DNA of 64,000 nucleotides from Aporrectodea caliginosa. Lineage: Eukaryota > Annelida > Clitellata > Crassiclitellata > Lumbricidae. The notes under the pieces are model-generated. The model was not told where the DNA came from. It did not search any database and saw only the letters and a list, made by a program, of their open reading frames with translations. Every line of letters starts with the position of its first letter. Position 1 is the first letter of the stretch. Location: positions 1,032,501-1,096,500 of the forward strand of contig JACEVL010000518.1 in the NCBI GenBank assembly GCA_020284085.1. Direction: 5' to 3'. The position numbers and the translations under genes were made by a program. Positions 1 to 10,415 of this stretch are shown here, in pieces.

Positions 1-73
1 GTAGGGCATGTAAAAAGCATAAACAAAAATAACTCCTGATCGGCTGAGCATTTGATCTAGCCTGTCTCCGATT

Positions 74-116
74 CTGTCTCCAAATGCTTGCCGTGATGGC
101 AAGCATTTGGAGACAG
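74..116. repeat. Perfect 19-bp hairpin
   Basis: Two exactly complementary 19-base arms (74-92 and 98-116) are separated by a 5-base loop. The arm starts CTGTCTCCAAATGC. It lies upstream of the first visible TATDN2-like exon, in intron or intergenic sequence. It may be a foldback or MITE remnant. The stem is short for a microRNA precursor. Confidence 0.8.
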
Positions 117-294
117 GTTTGGGGGTAGGCCGTTAGGGTTAGGTGTCACCAAGTCTCTCATATAATTATATTCATTCATTGGCATTCTATTAGTTTCATG
201 GACCGCAACTGTATGTTAGAGACAGTAAACACCTGATAACATTTCCTGTTAAAATTGGCTCTACTTGGTATTTTTTTATGGTTATCTTATACAG

Positions 295-1257
295 GTTTGG
301 TAAGAAATTTCCAACCTCTCTGTCATTCAGGACTTAAGGGCAGTTTGGAGAAGTCCTTTGACTCCCAGAAGCATGGGCTTTTCGGCCCGTTCCCTGATGG
401 ACATATGCAAATGCCCTACGGCATGTCTTCGTCGTCCTGCTCCAGCCTACCTTCGTGGAACAATCAGCTTGCCAGAGGTGCGGAGGAACGCATGAGAATG
501 AAGTGGAAGCGATTATCGTACGGAGAATTAGCTGCAGCCGATGTTACGATAGCAGTGGAAGTGTCCGTGGAGAAAGAGAGCTTCCACAACTCTCGGAAGG
601 TTTCTTTCCGTATGAATCGACAACGTTTCCGAAGGTCCTGGAAGAACCAGTCCTTCCAAACCCGATTCAAGGGCAAAAGTACAGAAGGCAGAGGCGCAGA
701 GAGTGATCAGCTTGCCAGAGGAGCAGAGGAACGCATGAGAATGAAGTGCAAGCGATTATCGTACGGAGAATTAGCTGCAGCCGATGTTACGATAGCAGTG
801 GAAGTGTCCGTGGAGAAAGAGAGCTTCCACAACTCTCGGAAGATTTCTTTCCGTATGAATCGACAACGTTTCCGAAGGTCCTGGAAGAACCAGTCCTTCC
901 AAACCCAATTCAAGGGTAAAAGTACAGAAGGCAGAGGCGCAGAGAGTGATCACAACAAGTTTCAGGTCATACGTCACAGTTCACTTCCTATGTTATCGGA
1001 AGCAATTACAAGTCCAGATAACTACGCCGTATCAGAGTGGATGGACTGGAAGGCCCAGTTCCTGCAGCTGACGGAGAGTGCCACCGTGCCGTACATTGAC
1101 TCTCACTGTCATCTGGATCTTCTCTTTCGTCGGGCCGGCTTCCAGGGAACGTTCAAGGAGTTCCGAAACCTTCAGGCCGAAACTTTTCCGGGCAACTTCT
1201 TCGGCTGCGTTGCGATATTCTGCAACCCGTTGACGTGGAGTTCGTACCTGTTGGAAG
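295..1257 (+). CDS. TATDN2: TATDN2-like exon (first visible)
   Basis: The acceptor is a T-rich tract ending ATACAG at 294 and the donor GTGAGT is at 1258. The exon leaves one base of a split codon. It carries the basic N-terminal region, the 81-codon tandem duplication (465-707 and 708-950), and the start of the TatD domain with its HxH metal motif at about 1104-1112. Confidence 0.8.
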
Positions 1258-4200
1258 GTGAGTTTGCCGACAAGGTTGTGTAATATTATCAGTAGCCGCC
1301 AAAGTTTATTTGAATTGGAATGGGGTCGATATTATAATTTGTTTAACGAGATGGAAATGCTACAGAGCATAGTTGACTGGTTTTGTATCCGTGAATATTT
1401 GACAATACTGATGCGTGACCAGCTTAACTCTTTAACGACGAGTGTGTACTAAAAGTGACTGGGAAACCAATGCAGCTCATAGTTAAAGGATTAATGCAAT
1501 CAAAGGATCGATTTGAGTAAATGCATGTGCACTGATTTGTGTAGGAAGTACCTAAAGATAACTGTTTTTGTCAGACCTGAGCATCGTAGAAGGCACTGAG
1601 TTTAAATCTTTGCATTTAGCTTCCTGTTCAGCAAAGAATTTGGTTCAGGTTGGGGCTCACAGTTATTAAAACTGTGAACTGACGAGCCGCAATACTTAAA
1701 ATCTGTGTTTATGCCCCAGACTTGTCAATACTCAACAAATTACACTGGTGCAATAGAAGTGACTTATTACAGTTACACTACAATATTTAGTTACATTTAC
1801 AGTTAAAAGTATGGTGATGATGCAGGTTCAAGTAGTTGGGTTTAACCTTTGGGGCAGTTGCATCGAGATTTGCTGGTTAGGTAGAGTACAGTAAGGTCAC
1901 TGCCCATTGTTTCCTGCATTTGCCAGCCAAAATTCTTGTTGTCATGTTCTAAGAGCTTGCTTGTGAATTTCTAAATACCCGGTAGTCTTTTCAATTCACG
2001 GTTATGTGAAGAAACTATTTGCGCAGTCTATTTGCCTTTGAATTTCTAGATTGTCTTTCAATTCATTGTTGTCTTGGGAACACATTTTGGCTGCAATCAG
2101 CTGTCAATAATTTGTCTTTGAACTTTCAGACAGCCTGTTCAATTCGCTGCTGTCTGAAGAGAACATTTGGGCAGCAGTCGGATGTCACCCAAAGAGTGCC
2201 ACGGATTTCACTCCACGCACAGAAATGAACTTGCAACAGCTGCTCAAGCACGATCGCGTCAAGGCCCTTGGAGAAGTCGGCCTCGACTACTCGGGAAAGT
2301 AAGTCGGTGTTGCACTTAGTTTATTAAATGATCCCTATAATGACTGCATTGAATCAGTGGTGTGAGAACTTTTTTAATGATTGGGCCAGTGGCAGTATTT
2401 GCCAGCAAGTGGCGGCCCACGGTGCCAATGGGGAAGGGGTCTAGGTGGGGCTTGGTGAGCCCGTCCCCAGAAAAATGTTTGCAAAACTAAATCTTAAATG
2501 GTGCTTTTTTAACATATGTACCAACAGTCTTAATTTTGCACTTCATTATCAAAAACCTCTATAGCGTAGTGAAATAAATAGTGGTTATCATGCTAGACTG
2601 TCAACCGAGAGGCTTCTAATGATATATAGCACTCCATAGCAATGCAGTAGTTGTTGCGAAACCTTACAACCTACAACTTCATGTTACTGTAAGCCCTGTT
2701 CTATAATCGCAAATTACTCGAAATGAGCACTTTCAGGTTGTTGTGTTTGCCAGTCTGTAGCATGACCAGACATGTGCTGGATAGTACAGGGTATGCAGAT
2801 TTGATCTTTATTTCACTCTCATTCTCAACCTTTGGAAAATGCCAATAACTCCAAACCGACAGTCTGGTCCCTTTTCACGGAAACGTCCACATATTTGTCT
2901 CTTGATGAGCATAAGCATGATAAGCCAGACTTCATATTCGGTTATTATAATTTATTTTTATGAATAGCGTTGCTACAGTTTATTCACAGTTTGGATGGAA
3001 TTCCTGTTACATCGTAACGTTTGTCTTTTTATAGTTATGCTCAGTATCGTGATGTCCAAATAGACGTCCTTCAGAGACAGGTCTTAACAGCGGTTAAGCT
3101 GAACAAACCTCTCGTCATCCATGCACGAGATGCTGAGCACGAAATCGGGGAAGTGCTTGAGAAGGTAATTTCTACTGTGCACCTGTCTGGAATATTACCT
3201 GTGTAGAAAATTACCTGTGCCTAGGTCATTTTCGATGTTAGCCATGTAACTTTACCCCAGATGTTCACAGGTATTTTATTGGAAAGTTTGTTTTCGTTTT
3301 TCGTTTTTGCAGACCAGAGTTCAAAGGTAAGGCAAGGTCTCTGTTGATGACCCTGACAGTTGCCAGTAAACTGTATGTGTGAAGGTACACGTTGTGCACC
3401 AACTGGATTTGTTACAGCCCAAAGTAACGTATACTATTACAAACTGTTATGCAACATGTAACAGCAACATTGATGTCATTGAATTGCTCCTTATCAGCGT
3501 CATTAAATTTGTTACTGTTCTGTCACCCAAATATAACGTTCTTGTCAGTAGATATGTGGAAGAGGTACTAAAAATTTTTTTAATTCACACCTTATTCAGA
3601 TCAGTAGCTATTCATGCATTACTTTTCACTGGACAATAAAAGGTGTTACAAATGTGTTTTGAGATTTCTGCTGCAGTTAGCCCCCTTGCCAACTTGGCTA
3701 TAATGAATGCACTGACCATGCGCTGTTGGTGGTAAGGAAGGTCAGACAGTGAGAGAGGGGACTGGCCATCCGCTCTCATATGCTGAGGCCAAGAAAACGA
3801 AGTTGCTAACACTTCATGTCCATTGCTGCCTCTTGCTCTTCTCTTCTAATTGGTTTACTGCTTTGTGACCTTTTATTCAGTTGTTGCCCAAGAACTACAA
3901 GATCCATCGCCATTGCTTCTTGGGAAGCTGGAACGAGGCAGAGGCGTGGCTCGCGAAATTTCCATGTTCGTACATCGGCTTAACTCCTGCTGTGACACAC
4001 TCAAAGCCCTACTCTGCTCTTCGCAATCTGATGTGGCATCTTCCCCTCGACAGACTTCTCCTTGAAACGGATGCCCCGTATTTCATTCCAGCTGAGGTTG
4101 GTTTGGACTTTGGACTGTATTGTATTGTACTGTATTTAAAAATTTATAAATCACCTCTCACAGTGAACACCAATCAGGTGTTCACTGTAATAGGTCTACA

Positions 4201-5153
4201 GTTTGTGTTTTCAAGGGGTAAGATGTGGAGTTAAAACTAGGGCCTGCCAAGGCTCAATATTCGATTCGAAAACGAATTGGGCAGAAGTATTCGATTCGAT
4301 TAGAAAATGACGTCATGATTCGAAAAAAGCTTAGCCCTTGGTTTCAATTTAAAAAAGTTATTTGTGTTATTTTAATTCTGTTAATTAACTTAATTTTTTA
4401 TTTAATTGAGTTTAAACTGCAGAAAAGTGATTAGGCCTAAATTGATATATTGATAACTGTGATACTGTGGTACACCTGTGCTATCAAGTACACACTACAT
4501 GAATATCAAACTGGTACCTGCTGATTCAATTCAAGATTCAATTTAGAACTTTTACCTGCGATTCAAATCAAGATTCGATAAGACTGAAATTTTTTATTGC
4601 AGATACCTAGTTAAAACGTATGTATCATAGTTTAAATCGGTCAGTCTATCTATTCAGCTACTACCAACCCCAGCACAGCCAAATAAAACCATCTTAAGAT
4701 GAGAGGAATGTCTGAGGGGTTCTAGGAAGGGAGCGGAGCACCAAGTGGAGGCCATTCCAGATCGAGGGCCTATCACCGAGAAGGCACAGCACTGCGTAGT
4801 GGAGGTGCAAGCAAAAGGAACAGAGAGGAGACCTTGTTCAGCCGAAAGAAGGTAGCGCCAAGCACTAAGTCTAGGGCTATAGAGCTCGCTTAAATTGTGA
4901 GTTGACTAAAAGTTTAATTACAGTTGCTCATGCAGTTGGTCTTGCATTAATTAAAAGTAGGCTACATCTACCTTACATTGCATATTGTTCCATTAACTGA
5001 TATTTTCTTTAGATTCCACTACGCGAGATGCCCCTGTCGCATCCTGGTCTTGCGATAAGCGTGGCCATCGAGGTGGCAAAAGTGAAAAAACTGCCCTACA
5101 ATGACGTCCTCTCTGCCTGCCTGAGAAACACGCGGGAGATGTACGACCTCTGA
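295..5153 (+). CDS. TATDN2: TATDN2-like TatD-family metal-dependent hydrolase (5' end outside window)
   Basis: A predicted TatD-type nuclease/hydrolase, joined from exons 295-1257, 2130-2298, 3035-3164, 3881-4096 and 5013-5153. The five exons give 539 residues plus stop, with one base of the first codon supplied by an exon left of the window. Metal-site motifs of the TatD family appear in order: SHCHLD (first exon), GEVGLDY, VIHARD, IHRHCF and LETDAPYF. The last three exons end with HPGLAISVA and a C-terminal REMYDL. Spacing and C-terminal features fit TATDN2 better than the shorter TATDN1/TATDN3. The family is known for metal-dependent phosphodiester hydrolysis, with activity inferred here, not shown. 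The N-terminal ~265 visible residues are basic, low complexity and not recognised, and contain a tandem duplication. All visible junctions are GT/AG. Start codon not seen; the open frame begins at TTG 255, but a pyrimidine-rich acceptor ending at 294 makes 295 the better exon start. Confidence 0.88.
465..950 (+). repeat. In-frame 243-bp tandem duplication inside the TATDN2-like exon
   Basis: Copy 1 is 465-707 and copy 2 is 708-950. Each is exactly 243 bases (81 codons), so the frame is kept. I count six substitutions between them. Both begin CAGCTTGCCAGAGG and end GAGAGTGAT. The encoded module is basic (Arg/Lys-rich) and of unknown function. The few differences suggest a recent duplication. 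Confidence 0.95.
1258..2129 (+). other. TATDN2-like intron (872 bp)
   Basis: Bounded by GTGAGT and a TTTCAG acceptor. AT-rich; I recognise no RNA gene or mobile element in it. Confidence 0.8.
2130..2298 (+). CDS. TATDN2: TATDN2-like exon
   Basis: The acceptor is CTTTCAG ending at 2129 and the donor is GTAAGT at 2299. It completes the split Asp codon from the previous exon. It encodes ENIWAAVGCHPKSA and the GEVGLDY metal-binding segment, whose Glu is the expected ligand, and ends two bases into a codon. Confidence 0.93.
2299..3034 (+). other. TATDN2-like intron with tRNA-like SINE head remnant
   Basis: The stretch 2580-2628 (AGTGGTTATCATGCTAGACT and onward) resembles the 5' half of the tRNA-derived SINE seen complete at 21192. 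The rest is AT-rich and unrecognised. Confidence 0.55.
3035..3164 (+). CDS. TATDN2: TATDN2-like exon
   Basis: The acceptor is TTTTTATAG ending at 3034 and the donor is GTAATT at 3165. It starts in phase 2 (completing an Asn codon) and ends in phase 0. It encodes a helical stretch followed by KPLVIHARDA, which carries a metal-binding His typical of TatD proteins. Confidence 0.92.
3655..3835 (+). mobile_element. SINE body fragment in TATDN2-like intron (tRNA-Asp-like family)
   Basis: Matches the body of the element at 21192-21450: both contain GAGATTTCTGC, a CTATAATG/CTATAGTG stretch, GGACTGGCCATCCGC and ATATGCTGAGGC, and continue to GAAGT..GCTAACA. The tRNA-like head is missing here. Confidence 0.75.
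3881..4096 (+). CDS. TATDN2: TATDN2-like exon
   Basis: The acceptor is TTTTATTCAG ending at 3880 and the donor is GTTGGT at 4097. Both ends are in phase 0 and it encodes 72 residues. It carries KNYKIHRHCFLGSW (His ligand) and LLLETDAPYF (catalytic Asp), the two most diagnostic TatD segments. Confidence 0.94.
4097..5012 (+). other. TATDN2-like intron with AT-rich repeats
   Basis: The stretch 4255-4580 is a degenerate series of GATTCGA/GATTCAA words, possibly an old simple repeat or element. The LINE fragment at 4665-4890 is listed separately. The intron ends with the acceptor TTTTCTTTAG. Confidence 0.75.
4665..4890 (-). mobile_element. LINE 3' ORF fragment (L2/CR1-like)
   Basis: The reverse strand reads GPSIWNGLHL-type residues, the 'LWN.LP' block close to the C-terminus of L2/CR1-like reverse transcriptases. 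A stop interrupts the frame afterwards. It is a dead fragment inside the intron. Confidence 0.6.
5013..5153 (+). CDS. TATDN2: TATDN2-like terminal exon
   Basis: The acceptor is TTTTCTTTAG ending at 5012. It encodes 46 residues plus TGA, containing LSHPGLAISVAIEVAK and the C-terminal REMYDL, and fits the C-terminal helix of TatD proteins. Confidence 0.93.
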   Translation: MPLREMPLSHPGLAISVAIEVAKVKKLPYNDVLSACLRNTREMYDL

Positions 5154-5790
5154 CCGTCCGCACTTGTCAACGGTGCCTTATGAATATTCATAACGACTGC
5201 CTTTGAACGGTTCACAGAGTGGCCATGAATATTCATGACGGCATCCTGCAAACGTTCACAAACACTGCCGCCTTTGAACGTTAATGAAGTGAGGTTTTAC
5301 GATGGTTCTGATGATTGTTCAGGAAGGTGACTTATGAATCATAATGATGCCTACCTCAATGGTAGTGTCTGAATATTAGGATTTGGTTGGCAACGAGTTT
5401 TGATGTGGAATGCTGAGGAATGTTCGTATAAGGACCTGTGGTTAAGTCTTCCGCTATCAGAATAGCGTAGCATCTGAGTGTTTGGGACTCTGTTTTATCT
5501 TCTTTATTTTCTGAATCCATTCCGTGCGGTTTAAGTTGATTTTTCTCTTGTGTTTTTTTTGCATAATTATAATACAATGTGTTGCAAGTGTTGAGAAGTT
5601 TTAATAGTAGCTGCGGTTACAAATGTTGAGGTGGATAGAACGCTCAACTTATAATAATGTGGAGAGCATGGTTCTGCATGAACATTTTGTGTAGAAGTGT
5701 GAAAATACAAAATTGTTTAATTATGTATTAGAACCGCGGATTTCCATACCGAATAGCCCATATGATTGGCAATATCTGACTGAATAACTA
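5154..5790 (+). other. Probable 3' UTR and flank with palindromes
   Basis: No open frame follows the TGA. Two AT-rich palindromes occur at 5178-5193 (TTATGAATATTCATAA) and 5224-5237 (CATGAATATTCATG), with flanking TTTGAACG words repeated. I see no clear AATAAA here, so the transcript end is not placed. Confidence 0.55.
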
Positions 5791-5793
5791 TAG

Positions 5794-6212
5794 CAGCCAT
5801 GGGCAACTTCTTTTAACAGAGGGCCGCTCTAGGGTTTTATGGGCAGCTCAGGGGCCATATGCCAATCGCGAGCTAATTTTTGCAGATTCATTTGTCCTAG
5901 AAAATGAAACGCTATTAATTTTATTCAAACTAAATATTACAGAAAATCGTTAAGGCAAATGAAGATAATTTTTATGACGACAGTCTAATTCTAATTATTC
6001 TTATACATACGATCTAAGCATATGCAAACTAACTGTAGCCTCATCTAATATGAATTTCAATATTACCAAGAGAGAACTCTATACGTTAAATTTTAAAACA
6101 TCCGCCTAAACAAAGATAGTCTATAGGTCCAAACCAAATAATCAAAAATTCTCTGCAAATATGCGCAAAATCCAGGGGGGCGCACATGCGCCCCTGCGGA
6201 CGCCCATGGCTG
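5794..6212. mobile_element. Putative non-autonomous TIR element
   Basis: Starts CAGCCATGGGC and ends with its exact inverse GCCCATGGCTG. CAG-starting termini suit hAT-like elements. I could not find a matching 8-bp target duplication, so the superfamily is unproved. Confidence 0.5.
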
Positions 6213-6573
6213 TGCCCTCACTGATCTTCTGGAAACCGGACTTTGACCTCCCTCGGACTACTCTTTTGGACAACCCCTCTGACTATACGCAGCGCTTATG
6301 AATAAGCTGGTGCCCTGCGCTTGGCTTTCGAGTGGCGCTTTACAAGTTTGGAGATTACGATTACGATTAACCGTGTTCTTTCTAGAGTTGATTCTCTGGC
6401 CAGGCGCGGTTTCCTGGCTAGGATGTTGTACACCCAGGCCATAGTGTTTTTTAGTTTATTATTTACTAACTTTTCTGCTACTATTTGATAACTTTGTATA
6501 ACTTTGTATGTACAACGCAGTGCGTTTGCCAGCGTTTAATAAAGAACACACTTACTTACTTACTTACTTAAAT
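6213..6573 (+). mobile_element. Retroelement 3' region with AATAAA and (ACTT)n tail
   Basis: Contains GAATAAGCTGGTGCCCTGCG, also found reversed near 16930 and forward at 42177 and 56256. It then has GATTACGATTA, a stretch ending GCGTTTAATAAAGAACACA, and a CTTA repeat tail. The 3' end resembles the tails at 17240 and 57150. Confidence 0.65.
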
Positions 6574-7050
6574 AACAACCGGATTGATGGAAGTAATTGT
6601 TTTCGTCAACAGAAGCAATGACAGTCATGAAACTAAGTTTTTATTAAATAGAAGCTGGATTGCTGAATATAATTCTTTGCTTAAATAGAAGTTGGATTGA
6701 CGAAAAATAATTTTTTTAATTTTCCCAGCTGTTGCCAGACTGAAGTCGCATGTGATTGGTCGGTATGAGACGTCGCATGTGATTGGTCGGTATGGTATTT
6801 GCCACGGTCTGTCCACAAGCGCTTGTCAATTTTAGCCCTATACTATAATAGGCAGCCATCCAAATGGTAACAAATAACAAAATCAACTGAAAAACCTTTT
6901 GTATCAATTTGTTGAGGGTTACACCATAAATTTACCGAAATGGCCCATTTTTCATTCTATTAAATTTCTGCCTGAATGCGTGTTTAGCTTGGAAGTTTCG
7001 GCAAGCTTATAGTATCGGGACTCAAGGATTATGGTGTGTAAGTTTACTGA
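6574..7050. other. Unassigned, with one short direct repeat
   Basis: A 23-bp unit beginning GTCGCATGTGATTGG is present twice (6745-6767 and 6772-6794). Each copy holds an inverted CCAAT. Nothing else is recognised. Confidence 0.5.
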
Positions 7051-7177
7051 CGTCTTTGAGGTGGATTCGAACCCGCAACCCTCCAGTTGCAAGGCACCGA
7101 ACATACCCCGAAACCACCGCGCCCCAGTATATTGTGTTGTGTTGTGTGTTGTATTGTACTCCACGTTTATAATGCGA
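7051..7177 (-). mobile_element. Dimeric tRNA-derived SINE, internal fragment
   Basis: Carries the second tRNA-like module (B box GGTTCGAATCC, read on the minus strand) and the AATACAACACAA linker, ending at the ACTCCACGTTTATAATGCGA segment. Both ends are truncated relative to 45951-46374. Confidence 0.8.
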
Positions 7178-7185
7178 TTAGGGTC

Positions 7186-7241
7186 AGGTTAGGCGTCGTG
7201 AGGGTCAGGGTTCGGGTTAGTGTCGTCATTAGAAAACATGG
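7186..7241. repeat. Telomere-like GGGTTA foldback arm (single)
   Basis: Reads CGTCGTGAGGGTCAGGGTTC and continues TAGTGTCGTCATTAGAAAAC. It matches one arm of the inverted repeat at 40666-40804. Confidence 0.7.
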
Positions 7242-7671
7242 TACCGTCCGGCGTCTGTGCAGCGTGCCCAAAGATACTTCAGACCACGATACTATAAGCT
7301 TGCCGAAGTTTCCATTTGCGGAGTATCTTGGAAGTCTCCATTTACGGTGCTGCCTTGCTTGGTAAAATAACCTATTGTAGGACCATCCGAGCAGTGGCAA
7401 ATATTCTTCATTCATTAGCCTATTTTGCAAGCCTGGGAAATTTTGTGATAAAATACGCCGCAAATTCACCAACGACATTGAACAGTATAACAGAATATAC
7501 TTTTATAATAATTTTGTATTTGTAGTCGAATTCTTGCCGCGTTGCACTGGAACTATTATGGTTATGCATCCCGATTCGCGACCAATGAGAAGCAGGCTCT
7601 AAGTCACGTGATTTTCGCGTAGAAACTGATTGGACTAACGTTCAATGTTGACTCCTTTTATTGGACTTTAC

Positions 7672-7800
7672 CTGTAGTTTAACGTATTTGGCAAAAAACC
7701 GACTTTACCTGTAGTTTATACCGAATATTTTCGTGTAGGAATTTGGCAAAAAACCGACTTTACCTGTAGTTTAATACAGAATAAGTCGTGTAGGAATTTC
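7672..7800. repeat. Two-copy direct repeat (about 55 bp)
   Basis: TTTGGCAAAAAACCGACTTT starts at 7687 and again at 7742. Both copies continue through CCTGTAGTTTA to a GTGTAGGAATTT segment. No function is visible. Confidence 0.8.
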
Positions 7801-7955
7801 GACATCGCGCTTAGCAAAAGGGATAAGTCAAGCTCTATAGATATTCCTTTGTCCTGCGTCTCATATATGCATAGCGTTTATTCAAATGTTTAAACGAAAA
7901 TAATAAATTATGTAATAGGATTAGACCTACTTGAATAGATGACCTAAGAAGATGC

Positions 7956-7957
<2 letters not shown>

Positions 7958-8044
<87 letters not shown>

Positions 8045-8109
8045 ACAATATCATTCTCATTAATGTTGTAATCATTTAAGCAAGGTATATATATATATAG
8101 ACTATTGTT

Positions 8110-8157
<48 letters not shown>
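7958..8157. repeat. (TTA)n and (TA)n microsatellites
   Basis: A pure ATT tract lies at about 7958-8041 and a TA tract at about 8115-8155, abutting the left target duplication of the next element. Confidence 0.95.
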
Positions 8158-8159
<2 letters not shown>

Positions 8160-8160
8160 C

Positions 8161-8717
8161 GACAGTGTGATTTTCCTTACAGATTTTATTTTAGTTATAG
8201 TTATAGTTATAGTTAATGATTTTTATTTTAGTTATAGTTATAGTTATAGTTAGTATTATTTTTTTAGTTATAGTTATAGTTATAGTTAATGGATTTTTAT
8301 TTTAGTTAATTTTAGTTACTACTTAGTTACAATAATTAAGTCTATCAGCAAAATTGTGCGTATTAATACGCTGTTTCACAATTTACTCAGAGCTATGAAA
8401 ACCTTTGAAAACCTTTGAAGCATGGGTACAGTCAGCTTCATGAATACACGAGTTTCCAAAGTAACTGACAAATTTCACAATAAAAATTTCGCATTTTTCG
8501 TTCTCATTTATGTCGAATCGTCCATATTGCACTTCCTATTTTTATTTTTTGTATTAACGAAAATAAAGATGAATTTTCGTTAGTGTTATTTTCGTTATAG
8601 TTATAGTTATAGTTAATGATATTTTTTAGTTATAGTTATAGTTATCGTTAACGAAGTCATTTTATTTTCGTTAACGAACATTTTCGTTATCGTTATCGTT
8701 AACGAAAATCACACTGC
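8161..8717. mobile_element. Non-autonomous hAT-like element with 8-bp target duplication
   Basis: Terminal inverted repeats contain CAGTGTGATTTTC (left) and GAAAATCACACTG (right). ATATCGAC occurs directly outside both ends (8153-8160 and 8718-8725), a perfect 8-bp duplication within a one-base uncertainty at the left tip. The interior is mostly tandem TTATAG and GTTATC words and non-coding. Confidence 0.82.
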
Positions 8718-8725
8718 ATATCGAC

Positions 8726-9108
8726 AATCCTTTACATTTGAAACAATTGTATATATATATATATAGGTGTGCATACAGTGTGTCTGTTTGTATATATTGA
8801 CGTTTCCAATCGTCTTTTCAGCAAACACCCTCCAATTACCCTAACCCCCCGTTGCCATCCGAGGAGGCGGGGGCGCCGTAGGTGGGTGGGTGAGCAGGTG
8901 TGGGGTCGGCGTGGATGGGCGGGGCGGGACGGGGTCTTTTATCCGGAGGGTCGGGCGCTCAGTTTGCCCCATCGATTCGATTCCGAATAGTTTTCTTGAA
9001 CGCCGGGTGAATGACAATGGAACGGAGAGGAGGAAAATATTTGCCCTCTCGGGTAAACCAACCGTAAACCCCGATTTATTCTCCGACACTGTGTGTATTT
9101 TGTGTTTC

Positions 9109-9156
<48 letters not shown>

Positions 9157-9290
9157 TGTATTTCTATACGTATATATATAAATATATATAAATATATACA
9201 GACGGAAATGTATGCATAGAGATGTATTCATTTAGGTATGTTTGTATCCGAACATTTGCACTGCGTCTTTGGGGACCATCTCAAAGATGT
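8726..9290. other. Unassigned; GC-rich patch and TA tracts
   Basis: The stretch 8838-8965 is G-rich (GGCGGGG, GGGTGGGTG) in otherwise AT-rich DNA. TA tracts follow at about 9116-9150. The overlapping open frames on both strands look like composition artefacts. Confidence 0.5.
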
Positions 9291-9292
9291 GT

Positions 9293-9357
9293 GTATCTGT
9301 GTGTCTCTGTGTGTCTGTCTGTGTGTCTGTCTGTCTGTCTCACTGTTTGTCTGTCTG
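9293..9357. repeat. (TGTC)n microsatellite
   Basis: Imperfect TGTC/TGTG repeats. Confidence 0.9.
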
Positions 9358-9484
9358 CTTTAAAAGAGGTGTGGAAAAATTATCAGCACAGCATAAGAAT
9401 TCAAATTTTCCAGCTTCTTTGAAAGCCGCTCATTGCAATCACCAGTAATTTTATAGCTCTTGGATTTAATTTACCGATCGGATT

Positions 9485-9562
9485 GGATCCACAGTTTAAC
9501 GACAGCTTATGACAACTGAGGCCGTTGCCGTCGACAAAGATTGGTTTGGCATATTACAGCTC
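9485..9562 (+). repeat. 80-bp conserved short repeat, copy 1
   Basis: Begins GGATCCACAGTTTAACG and ends TTGGCATATTACAGCTC. The same unit recurs at 46592 (-), 46964, 49048, 49852, 55993 (-) and 60452 with few changes. Confidence 0.85.
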
Positions 9563-9584
9563 AATAATAATTTACCGATCGAAT

Positions 9585-9650
9585 GCCTTCGTTGAACATA
9601 TAGCGTCTGTGAAAAACGTTTAAAAGGTGTCCAAGCGTGCATTTGCACTG
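9585..9650 (+). repeat. Degenerate satellite copy (AGGTGT core)
   Basis: Reads ACATATAGCGTCTGTGAA followed by TTTAAAAGGTGTCCAAG. It is paralogous to 11062-11135 and 11752-11832, which share the CATATAGC, AAAGGTGTCCAA and GCAGTTGAATT blocks. Confidence 0.8.
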
Positions 9651-9734
9651 AATTTATTTCCCCTGATTGCATTTTACGGCAAACCTTTTCGTTACTGTTG
9701 CCCGTGGCAACCGCCGTACTACGTCATTAGTATA

Positions 9735-10070
9735 CGTGAGTATATATAATAATTATATGTATATATATATATGTATATATATATGTATATATATGTATAC
9801 ATATATATATGTACATAGATGTATGTATATGTACATGTGTATATATATATATGAATATACGTATATATTTATGTACTTATGTGTATATATATGTGCGTGT
9901 ATGAATATACGTATATATAATTATGTATACTTATGTGTATATAATTATATGTGCGTGTATGTACATTTATATGTATACGTGTATGTGTATATATATATAT
10001 ATGTATGTGTATGTGTATATATTCATGCATAGGTTACGTGTAAGTATATATATATATATGTATATAACCC
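9735..10070. repeat. TA/TATG-rich low-complexity tract
   Basis: Alternating purine-pyrimidine TATATATG and GTGTATG words. The Tyr/Ile/Met/Val open frames here are artefacts. Confidence 0.9.
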
Positions 10071-10295
10071 TAAATAATCTGAAAAAGACACGAATAAAGC
10101 AAAAATAGAAAAAGCCACCATAGATATGTATTTTTTACTATAGATATGTATTTTTTTGCCATATATATATATGTATTTCTTTATAAGGTGCACTTGTTGA
10201 CAACCAACGGCATCTCTGTACACTGCTAAGGGGTTTCCTGCAGTACTGGGAGAACCTATAAATCATTCTTTATGTACATGCATATGTATATTATA

Positions 10296-10361
10296 TATCC
10301 CGGCGCCGCGCCGGGATAAGTACGGCGGCATGTTTTGATATCCCGGCGCGGTGCCGGGATA
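10296..10361. repeat. Pair of GC-rich palindromes
   Basis: 10296-10318 has 10-bp arms TATCCCGGCG and CGCCGGGATA around CCG. 10339-10361 has 9-bp arms TATCCCGGC and GCCGGGATA around a 5-base loop. They lie 20 bases apart in AT-rich DNA and share their arm sequence. Confidence 0.9.
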
Positions 10362-10415
10362 CGTGTTGAAAAGGTTAAGAGCCGTTCACATGCATCGATA
10401 TGGTTGGTTAGTTGC

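Noticed and set aside
255..294. Open frame extending upstream of 295 with a TTG start
   Set aside because: There is no ATG at the start, and a T-rich tract ending ATACAG fits a splice acceptor.
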